Positions 1 through 11,189 of a stretch of DNA of 64,000 bases are shown one piece after another. Below the pieces are notes generated by a model. The model saw only the letters and a list, made by a program, of their open reading frames with translations, was not told where the DNA came from and made no database searches. How positions within the stretch are numbered: the stretch's first letter is position 1; each line of letters opens with the position of its first letter. This DNA is from Pseudoscleropodium purum. Lineage: Eukaryota; Streptophyta; Bryopsida; Hypnales; Brachytheciaceae. The position numbers were made by a program, and so were the translations under genes. The stretch is from the NCBI GenBank assembly GCA_963969395.1, contig OZ017801.1, positions 21,085,611 to 21,149,610 on the forward strand. Direction: 5' to 3'.

Positions 1-399
1 GAATCGATGACAAAATCACCCTGTGAATGATACCCACCCCAGTTTGATTGGCTGAGACTACTGACCCGTGACAACGAGGCATTCATGACTTGAAAATAAC
101 CAATTGAATTGATAATATTGTAAAAAAACATAAATCAAACGGGCCAAATTTTTAATCACCAGAATTAGCGAAGAACTTTGCACATGTTGGTCAAACGTAA
201 TTGGAAGAAAGAAATTCCTCATACAACTTTCCCCAAAACATGAGGCCCGATTTGGTCTCTTTTGTCCTTTAGAGGATAGTTCACATCAGGTTCTAATCCC
301 TCAACCACTGAACTCATCCTGTTCTACATAAAAACAATCACATGGAATTGAATGCACACATGCAAGGATCTGACCAGTCGGTTCATTACGGTGGCGTAC

Positions 400-1173
400 T
401 TTGAGAAGGCCCGTGCCAGTGACGTGATCGGCGTGCACATGGGTATTCATAACATACAACAACTTCAACCCCAATTGCTCCACAAGCGCCACGTCCCTCT
501 CGACAGTCTTGTCCACAGGGTCCACCATCTACACAAAAACAACACACCGAAATAAGTTGCAGAAGAGATAGAGGTAGAAAATTCTAAAAACGAAAGGACT
601 TCTCCTACTGACTGACCCCTGTTACCAACAGCAACTCATCTCTTTCTTGACTCAGTAAGCATCTCTTGATGGGATTTCAGTTGCTTTCAAGCATTGGCTA
701 AAGATCTCTATAACCACTAATCTATGAATAAAAATGAAGTTAGTCTCCTATCCTTTCAATAGTGGTCTACAACCTCCCAATTACATTAAAAAACTATCCA
801 GCACATCGACTGAGAAAACAATTTGATCTCAAAACAATTTGGCTCTCACGTGCCCAATGTGATCGCTACAGTTGACTCTATTGAGGGACCTGGACTCGCG
901 TACACATTCACTAAAATGCTTACAAGTGAAATAGTTTACGGAGTACATGAAATTTACCACGGCAGGTCGATCTGGGTGCGCCATATCTGCCAACAAGTAA
1001 GTGTACGTTGACGATTCCTTCTCAAACAGCTGGCGAAACAGCAACGACGGCTTCACTGTCGTCTCACCTGTCATGCTTCTGGAATTTCGAATAGCAGCTG
1101 CTCGAGACGGAAATGAAAATTGTAGCTTCAAAGACACGGGATTCCCGAGGCGAGCTACGCCAAGCACTTGCAT
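400..1173 (-). CDS. ETHE1: ETHE1-type persulfide dioxygenase, first two exons, 3' part off the left edge
   Basis: Two minus-strand exons are supported: 958-1173 and 400-528. The first reads from an ATG at 1173 through an Arg/Ser-rich leader, probably a mitochondrial transit peptide, into [20 protein letters not shown], which is the family's N-terminal signature. It ends ...RPAV before a GTAAAT donor. The second follows a TGTAG acceptor, is 129 nt long, begins [12 protein letters not shown] and contains the metal-binding motif THVHADH (HxHxDH) and TGTGLLK, ending at a GTACGC donor. Both junctions are phase 0 and the joined protein matches plant ETHE1/GLY3 in order and spacing. The family oxidises glutathione persulfide in the mitochondrial matrix, using a mononuclear iron in a metallo-beta-lactamase fold. 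Later exons (second metal ligand region, GDxxxxGR and the C-terminal part) are not seen in 1-399 and should lie left of the window, so completeness cannot be judged. The start at 1173 is the only upstream in-frame ATG I see. Confidence 0.85.
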
Positions 1174-1210
1174 GAAGAGGAGCCCTTCGGTGCACTATTG
1201 CGTAACCCTT

Positions 1211-1235
1211 CACACACACACACACACACACACAC
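1211..1235. repeat. (CA)n microsatellite
   Basis: About 12.5 uninterrupted CA units lie just upstream of the ETHE1 start (ATG at 1173 on the minus strand), so probably in its 5' untranslated region or core promoter. Length polymorphism is likely. Confidence 0.95.
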
Positions 1236-1827
1236 CAACAGTAAGAGACTATTTCAGTAGCCACACAATTTCTCTTCCCAAAACACATTTAAAAGCTCAC
1301 AAACTCACGAAACAAATCTTGAAATGGAGGGAACTCGAACTGCATCGGAAACTCCGTCCGACAAGATGTGCCTTGCCATAGGATAGCACTTCTTAAGTTA
1401 ATGGTCTCCGAAACGGAAGTCACAACGACTTCCGATGAAGAAAAAAACCAAGTGTCGAGGGATAAGAAATATTGCAAAAAAATTCCGAAAAAGATCGAGC
1501 AAGATGTTTAGCAAATAGAACGTGATTGCCCTGACATAGCCATCGCAAGGAAGTAATTACTACTCAAGCTTCAAACATTGGTAACGTAAATCCGTCCAAC
1601 GTCTTGGGTAGGCCTTACAAATCACTGCGAAACTCAAACCACTAAACCAAAACCCAAATGCACAGAAACACTCACAAGTAGCGCTTCGCAGTCGCAACTT
1701 CAAAACCTCTACAATGCGAAACCACGCTCGATCGATTTCACAAAACGAAGACTGAGATCAAGGAAGAGCCAAGAAAGTGGTGTCAGTGCACAAACAAAGG
1801 ATAGGCCACACCCACCTGATGAACATG

Positions 1828-1955
1828 GGCGACTGTTTTGAAGGAGATCAACTCTATTACGGAAGCTCTGGCACGAATACGTTCTGACATGGAAAGCAAG
1901 CGATCCAACACTGCAATGACGGATCCAAGCACGATACCAAGCACATTACAGAAGC
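1828..1955 (-). other. Possible coding exon upstream of ETHE1, unknown product
   Basis: On the minus strand a frame that is open after a TGA near 1955 reads NVLGIVLGSVIAVLDRLL, then SMSERIRARASVIELISFK, and ends TVAHVHQ directly before a CAG/GTGGGT donor-like site near 1817. Base composition here is less AT-rich than in the flanks, as for the ETHE1 exons. It could be an upstream exon of the ETHE1 transcript, an exon of a different gene, or chance. There is no clear start and no family I recognise. Confidence 0.2.
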
Positions 1956-2378
1956 TTCATGCGTTGATCACATTTCATACATAACAAGAAAATTGTGGAA
2001 ATCCTGAAAAATCCTAAAAAATCCTGATGAATTCTGAAAATTTGTGGAAGTAGGCTTGTGAGCGACACACACTGGGGCCCAAGTCGTACACATGAAGTCC
2101 AAGCAGACTAAGCACTGAGGAGGTGTATCCGGGTATTGGGGTAATATCATCCAGGGTATATGGGTGGAGCGGAATTTAGGGGGCTGAATTAGGTGGCGGG
2201 CTCCCAGCCTCCCAGTTGTTGGGATGGCGGACAGTGTGGAGCCAGAAGGGGCTTGTGCCTTGCGCTTGCTCGTCTTTTAGAAAGAGGGCTGGCAAATCTC
2301 CTTTTCTTTATAAGCTGCTTCTTTTCAGTGTTCCTTTATAATAACAATAATTATCCCCATGGTTTCTTTACAGTAACT

Positions 2379-2625
2379 AGTGTGCCCTGTGCCGTTGACA
2401 TGGTCAAAACAAAATATTTTTTTCTTAAATTTTTTTTTAATTCATAAAAACTTCAAAATTCAATAACTTTCACACCCGATGTCGGAACATTACGAAACCA
2501 AGCCCATGCACCCCTCCTCGTTGAGGGCTTTCCAACGATACCAAATATGCAAATGGGAGACACACAATCCAAGAGATCTCAACGTAACAAATAAACAAAC
2601 AAACAACCTAACTTAATAGAAGGAT
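2379..2625. repeat. Dispersed ~240 bp repeat, copy 1
   Basis: The copy runs from TAGTGTGCCCTGTGCCGTTG through GTCAAAACAAAA, an AT tract, TTCAATAACTTTCACACC, CGAAACCAAGCCCATGCACC, GATACCAAA and GAGATCTCAACGTAACAAA to CAAACAACCTAACTTAAT. The same ordered blocks recur at about 2740 and 3184. It is non-coding and its superfamily is unknown. Confidence 0.8.
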
Positions 2626-2739
2626 GCTACAACAATTTCCTTACAAATGAATGTGCTAGTGGTTTGATTGGTTTCCATAACTTAACTCGAGTGATCCATT
2701 TCTTACATTGACTTTCAATGTAGACTCTTGCCTTAGCCC

Positions 2740-2983
2740 CTACTAGAGTGCCTTGTACCATTGCCATGGTCAAAACAAAAGAAAAAATAATCTTCTAATT
2801 TTTTTAATTCATAGAAACTTTGAAATTCAATAACTTTCATGCCATAGATCGAAACACCACAAAACCAAGCCCGAGCACCCCTCCTTGCCAAGAGCTTTCC
2901 GGTAGTACCAAAAACACCAACAGGAGATACACAGTCCGGGAGATCTCAACACGACAAACAAACAACCAGCCTAACTTAACACA
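2740..2983. repeat. Dispersed ~240 bp repeat, copy 2
   Basis: It has the same block order as the copy at 2379: TAGAGTGCCTTGTACCATTG, then GTCAAAACAAAAGAAAAAATA, CAATAACTTTCATGCC, ACAAAACCAAGCCCGAGCAC, TCCTTGCCAAGAGCTTTCCG and GGGAGATCTCAACACG, ending CAGCCTAACTTAA. It is diverged from the other two by scattered substitutions. Confidence 0.8.
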
Positions 2984-3183
2984 ACTACATGCTGTGTTAT
3001 GTTTGGATACAGATACAGAGCACCTAAGATTTTGCTTGGGATCCACTCAGTATGCTCTAAACAACCTTCAGATTTTCCTCTTTTTAATTATGATAGTAAC
3101 TTAAGTTGCAATTTTCTCTTCAAAGATAAACGCAAATTTTGTTAGCTTGCCAAATGAACAAAGCTTTGATGCCTTAAGAAGAA

Positions 3184-3430
3184 CTAGTGTGCCCCGTGCC
3201 ATTGCCACGGTCAAAACAAAAGAAAAAATAATTTTCTCATTTTTAAAATTCATAACAATTTCAAAATTCAATAACTTTCACACCCTAGTTCAAAACACCA
3301 CAAAACCAAGTCCGTGCACCCCTCCTTGCCAAGCACTTTCCGACGATACCAAACACGTGAACGGAGATGTACGGTTGGGGAGATCTCAATGTAACAAACA
3401 AACAAACAAACAAAAATAGCCTAACTTAAT
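3184..3430. repeat. Dispersed ~240 bp repeat, copy 3
   Basis: It has the same block order as the copies at 2379 and 2740, starting TAGTGTGCCCCGTGCCATTG and ending with a (CAAA)n stretch and TAGCCTAACTTAAT. All three copies lie in one orientation, spaced roughly 360 and 440 bp apart. That fits either separate insertions of one element or a stretched local array. Confidence 0.8.
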
Positions 3431-3440
3431 ATGAGGATAG

Positions 3441-4911
3441 GATCAACACCTTTTTTTTGCCAAAAAACACTCAAAACTACCATGTCTATAGCAAAATGCA
3501 AGAATTTTTTTTTTTAAATCCACATCTACCATAGGATCTTACAATTAACTAGTATAAAATGTGTGGAAAAAATTTCAGAATTTTTGACCTCACAAATTGC
3601 AAGATATCTACAATTAAAGTGAAAAAAACCAGTTTTTTTAGGCCATTGTGGGACTAGATTTTTTGACTTTGAACATTTTGGGTTTAGATTATTTGAACTA
3701 CAAAGTTTTGAGCTTTAAATCTTTGTAGTAGAAAATTGAGTTGAGAGTCTAGGAAAAATTCAAAAATTTTTAAAAACTTAATTTTTATCCTTTAAGAAAT
3801 TGTTAAGTAGAAGTAGGTACGAGATAAATTATTCATGTATCAAAAATGGAATTAAAATGCACTTATCCCAATGGAGAGATTGTTCTAGCAAGAAAACTAA
3901 AACATGTGGAATTTAATTTTTTTTTAAACTCTGAAAATTGTATTAAAAAATGAATTGTGCAAGTTATTTTTTCAAGAAGATGCTCTAACTACCTGGAAAA
4001 CAAGATTGTCTATAACTTTCTCATAACAAATCCAAATGAAATGAATCAAAGTTTTACATGTAGAAAAAAATATAATCTATAAGAAAAAAAATTAAAATTA
4101 AAATTAAAATTTTTTGTTGCCCCCATCCCCTATTTTGAGCTTATTTAGACATAACTTTTACTCATAGGCACCAATTGAAAAAAAATTACATTACCACAAA
4201 GCTAATCAATTTTTCTATCTTCGAAACAAGTTTCAAAAAATCAAAAAAAGATTTCAGCCTATAGGTACCTATCCAAAATTCCATCTATCCCCCAAAGGGA
4301 GAATAGTGCTTTAGGGTTGAATGTGTACCCGTTGTCCATGAAGGCAGACGTACATGTGGAGTCAAAATTAGAAAACAATTTTCAAGTTTTCTTGCAATTA
4401 CAATTTGTTTTCACTAACTTCTATGATGTCTGAACTTCTATGTGAATAGGAGAAACTATATTTTAGGAGTAACTTGTCTTATTGTCAAACTAAAAACAAC
4501 TCCAAAATTTAAGTCCAACACTAAAATTAAATTTCCAAAAGTTGGAAACTTGCTTCCTCTCCTACTTTCCATGGGCCTCTTCCTATAATTTTACTAGCAA
4601 ACTATTTTGATTCTTCCATTGCAAATATTCCACACTTGCGTGTAGAGTTTCAAAAAATATATTGTCTTTTTTTACTAAATTTGGCTAATTATAGCACATA
4701 GAAGTCCACTTCAATTTGATTTTGGACAAAAATACTCTTGAATATATATATATATGGTAAGATTTGAATAATTCCATTGTAATTAATGAGATGAAAGTTA
4801 TGAGGACTTTTAGAATACGGGTAGGTATGGTTTTCAAAGACTTCCTATTTACTTGTAAATTAAAACTCCTCATAACTTTCATCTCATTGATGACAATAGA
4901 ATGATTCAAAT

Positions 4912-4985
<74 letters not shown>

Positions 4986-5256
4986 AACCAATTTTTAATT
5001 TTTATTTCTTTTAAAGTGATTTTTAAAGAAGTATTTTGAGCTGCTTGGGCTACCCACAAAACAAAGAAAATGCATATCATACAATAACTTTTTGACCATC
5101 TAGTCAAAAGTTATGAAAATTGTCAAGCCTTAAAGCTACTCTTTGGACACATGTCATATGAAAATTTTAGCAAAAAAAATAAAAAATCCTTTTATAGTGA
5201 ATTGCCCAAATTTGCCATTTTGCCAAAAAAACGTAGCTTGGTCCTTTAAAGGTTAA
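3441..5256. mobile_element. AT-rich non-autonomous TTAA-ended element, ~1.8 kb
   Basis: The right end reads TTGCCAAAAAAACGTAGCTTG, GTCCTTTAAAGG, then TTAA at 5253-5256. This matches the right end of the element at 44371-45294. The left end near 3441 (TCAACACC, then TTTGCCAAAAAACAC) is a degenerate match to that element's TTAACCCC terminus. Interior blocks are shared too, for example AATGTGTGGAAAAAATTTCAG at 3558 and CTCATAACTTTCATCTCATT near 4868. It contains a 68 bp TA tract and an internal inverted repeat (about 4738-4805 against 4863-4930). No coding capacity is evident. Confidence 0.6.
4915..4982. repeat. (TA)34 microsatellite
   Basis: Sixty-eight bases of perfect TA lie inside the AT-rich element. 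A shorter TA run at about 4740-4755 sits at the mirrored position of the internal inverted repeat, so the tract probably grew from a short TA in the ancestral element. Confidence 0.95.
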
Positions 5257-8095
5257 TAACTAGAGTCATGTCAAAATACTTGTTGGAGAATTTTTAGGAA
5301 TACTAACAGTATATTTGTTGATATTTTACAATGTGCTTATGGTTTCTATTTAGCACAATGCACTTTGTTGTTCTATATTGTGAATGGGGGTTTCTTTAGA
5401 ATTTTTGTTTTCAAATGTGCATGCAAAACTTTCATTGTTGTACCAACGACACTTGGCATGTGAGCATGGAAATGCAAGCCTATGAGCCTTGAGTATATGT
5501 ATAAGTTGATATTCTACAACCATTGAAGATGCTTCTAGGCTTATGCAATAGCAATTGTGATTGTTGTACCCACTATGAGGTATTTGTTAGAAATTCTTCT
5601 ATTGGAAGAACTATTTTTATGGCTAAATTTTGGAAGGAATGACACTTCTTAAATAAAGCCAGATGAATGGCCCTTCCAAAAAGGAGAAATCTCAAAAAAA
5701 ACAAAAACTACACACAATATGTTAGTTTCTATTATTTCAAGATACAACATGTATGGTATGAAAAGAGATCATATTAAGAACTTGAATCCAATTCTATTCA
5801 ATGATACAACAACATTTTTTTATTAATGTCCTTCCATATAATTCTTGAACCCATCATGTTAAGTCCATTTTAATTTTAAGGTAAAAGCATACGTTGAGAA
5901 GAAATTTAAGTACTTGAATTTAATAGTCCATAATGGTATGATTAATGGAATGGTTCAATTTACAGTACTATTGTAGAAAAAAATGCTACAGTAGATTTGA
6001 GAAGATTTTGCATTAGATGTTTTTTGAAGCCTCAACAAGACTACGGGTTCCCCAATCACTGAATGAAAACACTAGGAACGCATCCAATAACGCAATTTGA
6101 TGTGGCCAAGAGAGTGCCACATCATTTTTGAAAAAAAATTAAACTTTTCTTTGCATTTAAGAATTAAAAAATAAATAAAAATAAAAATTGACAACTGGCA
6201 GTTCCCTTCACTGTAGGGGAATAGGGAAGGGAACAAGTCTGAAACGGGTTGTTGTTGCCCTTCAATCTCCCCTAATATTTGGCTTCTTTTGAGGATTAGA
6301 TTTAAATTTTTTGAAGAATAGATGAATGCCAATATTTTTAAATTCTCATAACCATTGATTTTTCATCCACCAAAATGTTTGTAGATTTTTGCATTACTTT
6401 CTAACGTTTATATGGTATAGATTTCAAAAAAAATTCTCTATAAATATTCTAAAATTAGGATTAAGATATAGGACTAAGAATCTAATATGTATTTGTAAAA
6501 AAAATGATTTGTATCATTTAAGGTACCTTCACTGCAGTCAGATTCATTAAAAAATAATTCAAAAAATAATTTAGTATGGCATGTAATGAAATTTTTAGAA
6601 ATTACGTCACGGCATAATTGAATAGTGAAGAAAAGAGTAATGAAAATAATGTAAATTCTTAAAAAAGAACTATGAAAAATGAGAAATAAAAAATAATATA
6701 GATACAAAGGTGATTGCTTTATAAATGCAAAAATTTCATAAGTACATAAGCCTACTAAGTTGAGTCCTTTTTTACCTCCTTGAAAAGAAACTGTGTACCA
6801 TATTCATCAAAAGGGATTAAAATTTAATTAGTCCTTTTGCTTACTAAGTTGTGAGAACCTATGAAGGTCATGAAAGATTTAATAAAGCCCTGAGTATTGA
6901 TATAAATGCCAAAGGTCATGAAATATTCCACATCTTGTGAAATGAAATTTCAAAAATTCTAAATTCAATTAATGAAAGATAATTCAATCTAAAAAGAAAT
7001 GATTTTGTATGGGATATGATGAATTTGACCCCAGCAGATAATAATGGCACCAACTAAGACTTGCTTTTGAATTCACCCCCTAGAATGTACAACCTCTATT
7101 CACTTGAACTTAATGTTGTTGTTAGAAGTTCTTGTTTTTAGTACTTTGAAATTTCATAGTTTATTCATAAGTTGTCCAAAAAATGCATGCTAAGAGAATT
7201 TGAAATCTTTTTTTAATTTGACTTTCAACAAGATCAAATAAAAACTTAGATTGTTTAATAAATATGAATGATGCTTAGATATTGATTTGAATAATTTGAG
7301 ATGCAATTACTCCAAAATTGTCACCTCACATTCTCCATTACCAAAAAATTAATGTAAAAATTGAACCTAGTATATGAATGCATTGGATTATAGATGAATG
7401 TACACACTTTTGGATTAGTAAATGTATTTTCATCACAATTTGTCTCTATGGATGGATGCAGATATTTGAATCACACCATTGCAAATCACCTTTTGTATTA
7501 TCCAAATACAACTAAGGCTCCATTGCTCTATACACCCAATTGAAGGTTTGTTTTGGCCTTTACTTCCAGCTCATGAGACTTTGGAAGTCCCTAATTTTCA
7601 TTCAAATATTAGAGGCTAAAAAACTTTTCATTGTGACAACAACTTATGAATGCAACTCCAAAGAGCATTTGAGCTTGGTAAAAAAACAAAAGGTCTACAA
7701 ATGTGAGCAAGATATAAAAGAAAAGACACAAAGGAAAAAACATGAAGGGATGAGGGGAATCTAAGATCCAAAAATGGTGGATATTAATAGATAAAGTAGA
7801 TGCTAAAGCTAGCCATAACTTACAAAAGACAAAGTTGATCATTTAGATGAAATTTCCATTAAGATGGATGAATGTTCATAGAGCTGGATGAAATTTGGAT
7901 GAAAATCAATGCTTAGTTGGATTTGGATTGCTATTATGTGAGCAAGTGAATGTGAACTTCTGAATTTGTGAGCCTATAAGGATATCATTTAAAAAAATTC
8001 TATCTAAAATTTTTGGTAAAAATTTATTATTTATGATAAATTTTACTATAAATACCTATTACCATGAACCTATTAGTGTGGTCCCTTGAATAATG
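5257..8095. other. AT-rich intergenic DNA, no gene seen
   Basis: Open frames here (for example 6072-6332, 6474-6707 and 7540-7842) are low-complexity, match nothing I recognise and lack splice or codon signals. The only structured part is the short GC-rich-ended element at about 6070-6270, listed separately. Confidence 0.6.
6070..6270 (+). mobile_element. Short MITE-like element shared with 56080-56425
   Basis: The left part (AACGCAATTTGATGTGGCCA, then AGAGTGCCACATCA) and the right part (AGGGAACAAGTCTGAAACGG) are separated by an AT-rich core. The reverse complement of 56080-56425 shows the same order (TAACGTGGCGAAGACTCT, CCACGTCA, AT core, GGGGAACAGGCCTGAAACAG). Two dispersed copies with conserved GC-rich ends and a variable AT core are typical of a MITE. 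The exact termini are not resolved. Confidence 0.45.
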
Positions 8096-8459
8096 TTGAT
8101 GTGCTACTCATTGAACTTTGCTAGATTTTTAAGAAAAAAAATTGGTGATTACTAAATTAGGGTTTGTTTGAAATTGATTGAGAATGTCTCATTGAGATTT
8201 TGGTTTCTATAATCACTCCCTTCTTGTTGTTTGGTGCCTCTTGGCATCGAGAAGAGCCCTTAGCTCGAAAAATAAAATAAATTATTTTTCCTATAGTTAG
8301 AGGGCTCCATTCAGCGAATCAGCGCCAAGAGGTACCCAACAACAAGAGACAACTGACCATAATCTCAATGGAACAACCTCAATTGATTTCAAACAAATTC
8401 CAATGAATAACCAATTTTTTTCAATAAAATTTAGTAAAATGCAGTAGGTAGCACATCAA
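8096..8459. mobile_element. Foldback (long inverted-repeat) element, 364 bp
   Basis: The two halves are imperfect reverse complements over about 165 bp each. The left arm begins TTGATGTGCTACTCATTGAA and the right arm, read in reverse complement, begins TTGATGTGCTACCTACTGCA. Both then carry an AAAAAAATTGGT block, a TTTGTTTGAAAT block, a CATTGAGATT block and a CTTGTTGTT.GGT.CCTCTTGG block near the centre, where GC rises. There is no coding capacity. It could be a MITE or a hairpin transcript source. Confidence 0.85.
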
Positions 8460-8529
8460 GATGGCAAATGCTTGGTCCTACTCTTTGTACCAAGAGTTCC
8501 CAAGCAACAAAAAGTGATTAACCAAATGA

Positions 8530-9110
8530 CCATCTAATCAAGGTTGGAAGAATTCGATGTCTAGGAGGTTCCACAAGAGGACAATGATCAACTAATCAAT
8601 ACTTTGATGTAACTAAGCTCACTCCTTAGCAAAATGATTCATATCCACCAAATATTTTCTTCCAAAATCTTAACAAGTCTAATCACTAATACATCAAGAC
8701 AAAAGTATAGGTATTTTCCATTGGCCTTAAGAGGACCCATGCTATATATTACAAGATAGTGATCAATAAAAATGAAATCTAATGTGATTAAGCTCTTTCC
8801 ACATATAATGATATAATGAATTCCTATGAACAAATTTTTGTTTCTAAAATTTAAACAAGTCCATGCACTTGCAAATAAAAAAAGACATGTTGGTACCCTT
8901 CCATTGACCCTTAGAAGATCCATGGTGCTACAAGACAATGATCAACCAAAATAAAATTCACTATGACAAAGATCATTATGTATAGAAAATATCAAAATAA
9001 TTATCATCAACAATTTTTTTCTAAAATCTAAACAAGTCCAATAATACTACATCAAGAGAAAATTATTGGTACCCTCTTATCAACCCTGAGAAGATCTATG
9101 TTGCTATAAA
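8530..9110. repeat. Degenerate tandem repeat, ~180 bp period, 3-4 units
   Basis: Landmarks recur at a spacing of about 170-190 bp. One is CAAAATCTTAACAAGTCTAA near 8663, then CTAAAATTTAAACAAGTCCA near 8845, then CTAAAATCTAAACAAGTCCA near 9025. Another is the phrase for 'bridging' ACAAGAGGACAATGATCAAC (8571), ACAAGATAGTGATCAAT (8750) and ACAAGACAATGATCAACC (8930). Units are substantially diverged and no frame is conserved. Confidence 0.75.
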
Positions 9111-9409
9111 CTTATCCATTTTGCTATAAACTTATTTACATCTTCATTCATCTTTCACATCAATTGAGTTTATCATTTTTATAATTTATATTTCTAGTAT
9201 TTTAGACACAACATTGAAAATTATAATTTTCATTTGAATTCTACATAACCATGGTAATAGGTTTACAATAATAGGTACAAAGGAATAGGTACAAAAATTT
9301 ACTAAAAACAGTAAATTTTGACCAAATTTTTTAGATGGAATGTATTTTTTAAATATTATTACATTTTTGAGAGCTTCTTCAAATTTCTGAGCTCAACACA
9401 CATAGGCTC

Positions 9410-9772
9410 ATGCTCACACACTCACAAAATAGCACCATTGATAGTGAGATGAAGATTGTGCAAATAGTTGGTATTCCAATCATTTTAACTCTTTCAATGA
9501 CCTATAGAACAACACAACCTCCATATTTGAATCCTATTGAACACTTCAAGGAACTTTTTAAACGATGTTTGAATGAATTTACAACACCTCTCAAAGGAAT
9601 TCAAGAATGCCTTCAAAAGGAATTCAAGAATTTCAAAAGCATGTTGTGTTTTATGTATCCCAATTTCAATGAAAAGGATTTCATGGAACTATATGAGAGC
9701 ATGCCAAGAATAATTATTGCTATGTTAGAGAGCAAGGGCTATATACTTAAACAATTACTAAAGATTTTGTAG
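9410..9772 (+). pseudogene. Decayed Tc1/mariner (IS630-type) transposase C-terminus
   Basis: A 120-residue frame contains QPPYLNPIEHFKELFKRC, which resembles the catalytic C-terminal block (PPYSPxLNPIExxWxxLK) of IS630/Tc1/mariner DDE transposases. The usual SPD/SPF triplet between PPY and LNPIE is shortened here. The motif's glutamate is present, but the two upstream catalytic aspartates are not seen in the AT-rich sequence before it. It is probably a truncated, dead copy. A Stowaway-like MITE of the same superfamily lies 1.8 kb downstream (11612-12191). Confidence 0.5.
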
Positions 9773-10820
9773 TGAATTTGAACAACACTAAGTATTTGTA
9801 CATAGTTTTTATTTGGCTTTGTTGCATATTTTATTTCTATTAATGTAATATTAAACTTTGTATATTGTACAAGTTTTTGCAATATCATGCTCAATTTTTA
9901 GATCTCAAGAAAGGCCTATGAAGTGTTGACAGTTATGTATTGAAGATGAGTCTTTGCAAAGTATACTCAATATTGTTTGTTGTTGTATATTCTTCAATAC
10001 AAAAATCAATAAAGGTCACCACTAAATATTTACTAAATTAGTTTTAAGTTTCCAAGCCAATTTTATTTAACGATTCATTACTACAATTTTTTTTAAATCA
10101 CATTTCCAAGTCAATTGTTGGTTAATCTTAAAAGAATGCTAAGGCCGAAAAGCGGACAATGGATGACTTCATTATTCATTGTAGAACCAAAGAATGCACC
10201 TATTGGTTCAATAATCAAAGCATTGTTATGACTACTTTGCTCATTAGGGGTTGCATCATTCCACAGTCAAGGTAGGAGGTGCAAAACCGCCTATTTAAGA
10301 CCATTTGGGCTTAAGATGCCTATTTTACTAATAAAAGCATTTCCTAACAAATTTTTGGAGAAAGATGATAGGGAGACTCATCCATTACAGTTTGATTTGT
10401 AATTTTTAGAGTTAAATTGAATTAGATGTGATTTCCTAAAAATCAAATGAGTAGGGTGCTATTTGAGTCCATAGGTATAGCCATGAAATATCAAACACTT
10501 GTCCTCTAATGGTGTAAAGGGAGTTCAAAAATGAAATTGTGCTAACCTTATACTATAACAATATGGTGCATGTAATTGCCTAGAATGACGTAAAGTCTCC
10601 CACCATTTATAATTCTACAATATTGTCATTCACATTATACACTAAAATTTTGTCTACTTTCAAATGAAACTCAATTACCAGCCATTCCTAAAATTGTGCA
10701 ATGAAAATTCCAAATTGGCACAAATTCATCAATGGGCCATTTTTCATTCCTAGAATGACAATTCATAGTACACTTGTAGAAGTGGTTCTTGGAGCATTGA
10801 TAGAATTAACACCTCCGACC
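9773..10820. other. Intergenic DNA; left part of tandem unit A
   Basis: No gene is seen. Sequence from about 9980 (AAATCAATAAAGGTCACCA...) matches 31120 onward. The block at 10160-10260 (GATGACTTCATTATTCATTG, CAAAGAATGCACCTATTGGT, TTGCTCATTAGGGGTTGCAT) matches 31765-31855. This shows that the duplicated unit starts at least 9.7 kb before gene A. Confidence 0.6.
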
Positions 10821-11189
10821 TTAACTCCTAAAGTTTTTTTTCTTATTAAAGGCCCCAAACTACTTCAAAATACTAGTCTCCAAAGCAAGGCTAAAATCTT
10901 CATTTATTTATATTTATTTTTTAACAAATTCAATTGTGGTATTCTTTTAGTTAACTTGTTAGACTACATAATCCTAAAATTTTAGAATAGAAAACCTTAG
11001 CAATTGCAAGATCTTAATGCTTGGATTTTAAAAGGAAGCATTTTCAACTCTTCCCAAGTGGTTAGATTTCATCTTTCAAATTTATTACACAAAATATGAA
11101 TATCCTACAACTTGCAACTCTCTATAATATGTTGAAAAAATGAGTTGAAAATACATATAAAAAATTTCAATTTTTTTTTTCATGTTTAT

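Larger units (their letters stand above)
1174..2360. promoter_or_regulatory. Upstream region of the ETHE1 gene, moderate GC, no firm gene
   Basis: This stretch lies 5' of the minus-strand ETHE1 start and has a higher GC content than most of the window. It includes a CA microsatellite (1211-1235) and the possible exon near 1.83-1.95 kb. The part at 2160-2330 is GC-rich and is followed by a TATA-like TTTATAAG near 2308. That part could be a promoter or a fragment of a long terminal repeat. No specific promoter element can be proved by eye. Confidence 0.3.

Noticed and set aside
1..100. Possible third ETHE1 exon (minus strand, reading SRVSSLSQSNWGGYHSQGDF)
   Set aside because: Only the GDxV-like spot resembles the family, splice sites are poor, and the conserved SVIS..SGA core is not visible.
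4685..5107. 140-codon minus-strand frame rich in Ile-Tyr
   Set aside because: It is the translation of a (TA)34 microsatellite and the surrounding AT-rich repeat.
10821..10833. TTAACTCCTAAAG as the left end of the 11.2-12.8 kb element
   Set aside because: The termini match, but the sequence just inside does not match the family until about 11190, so the left boundary is left open.
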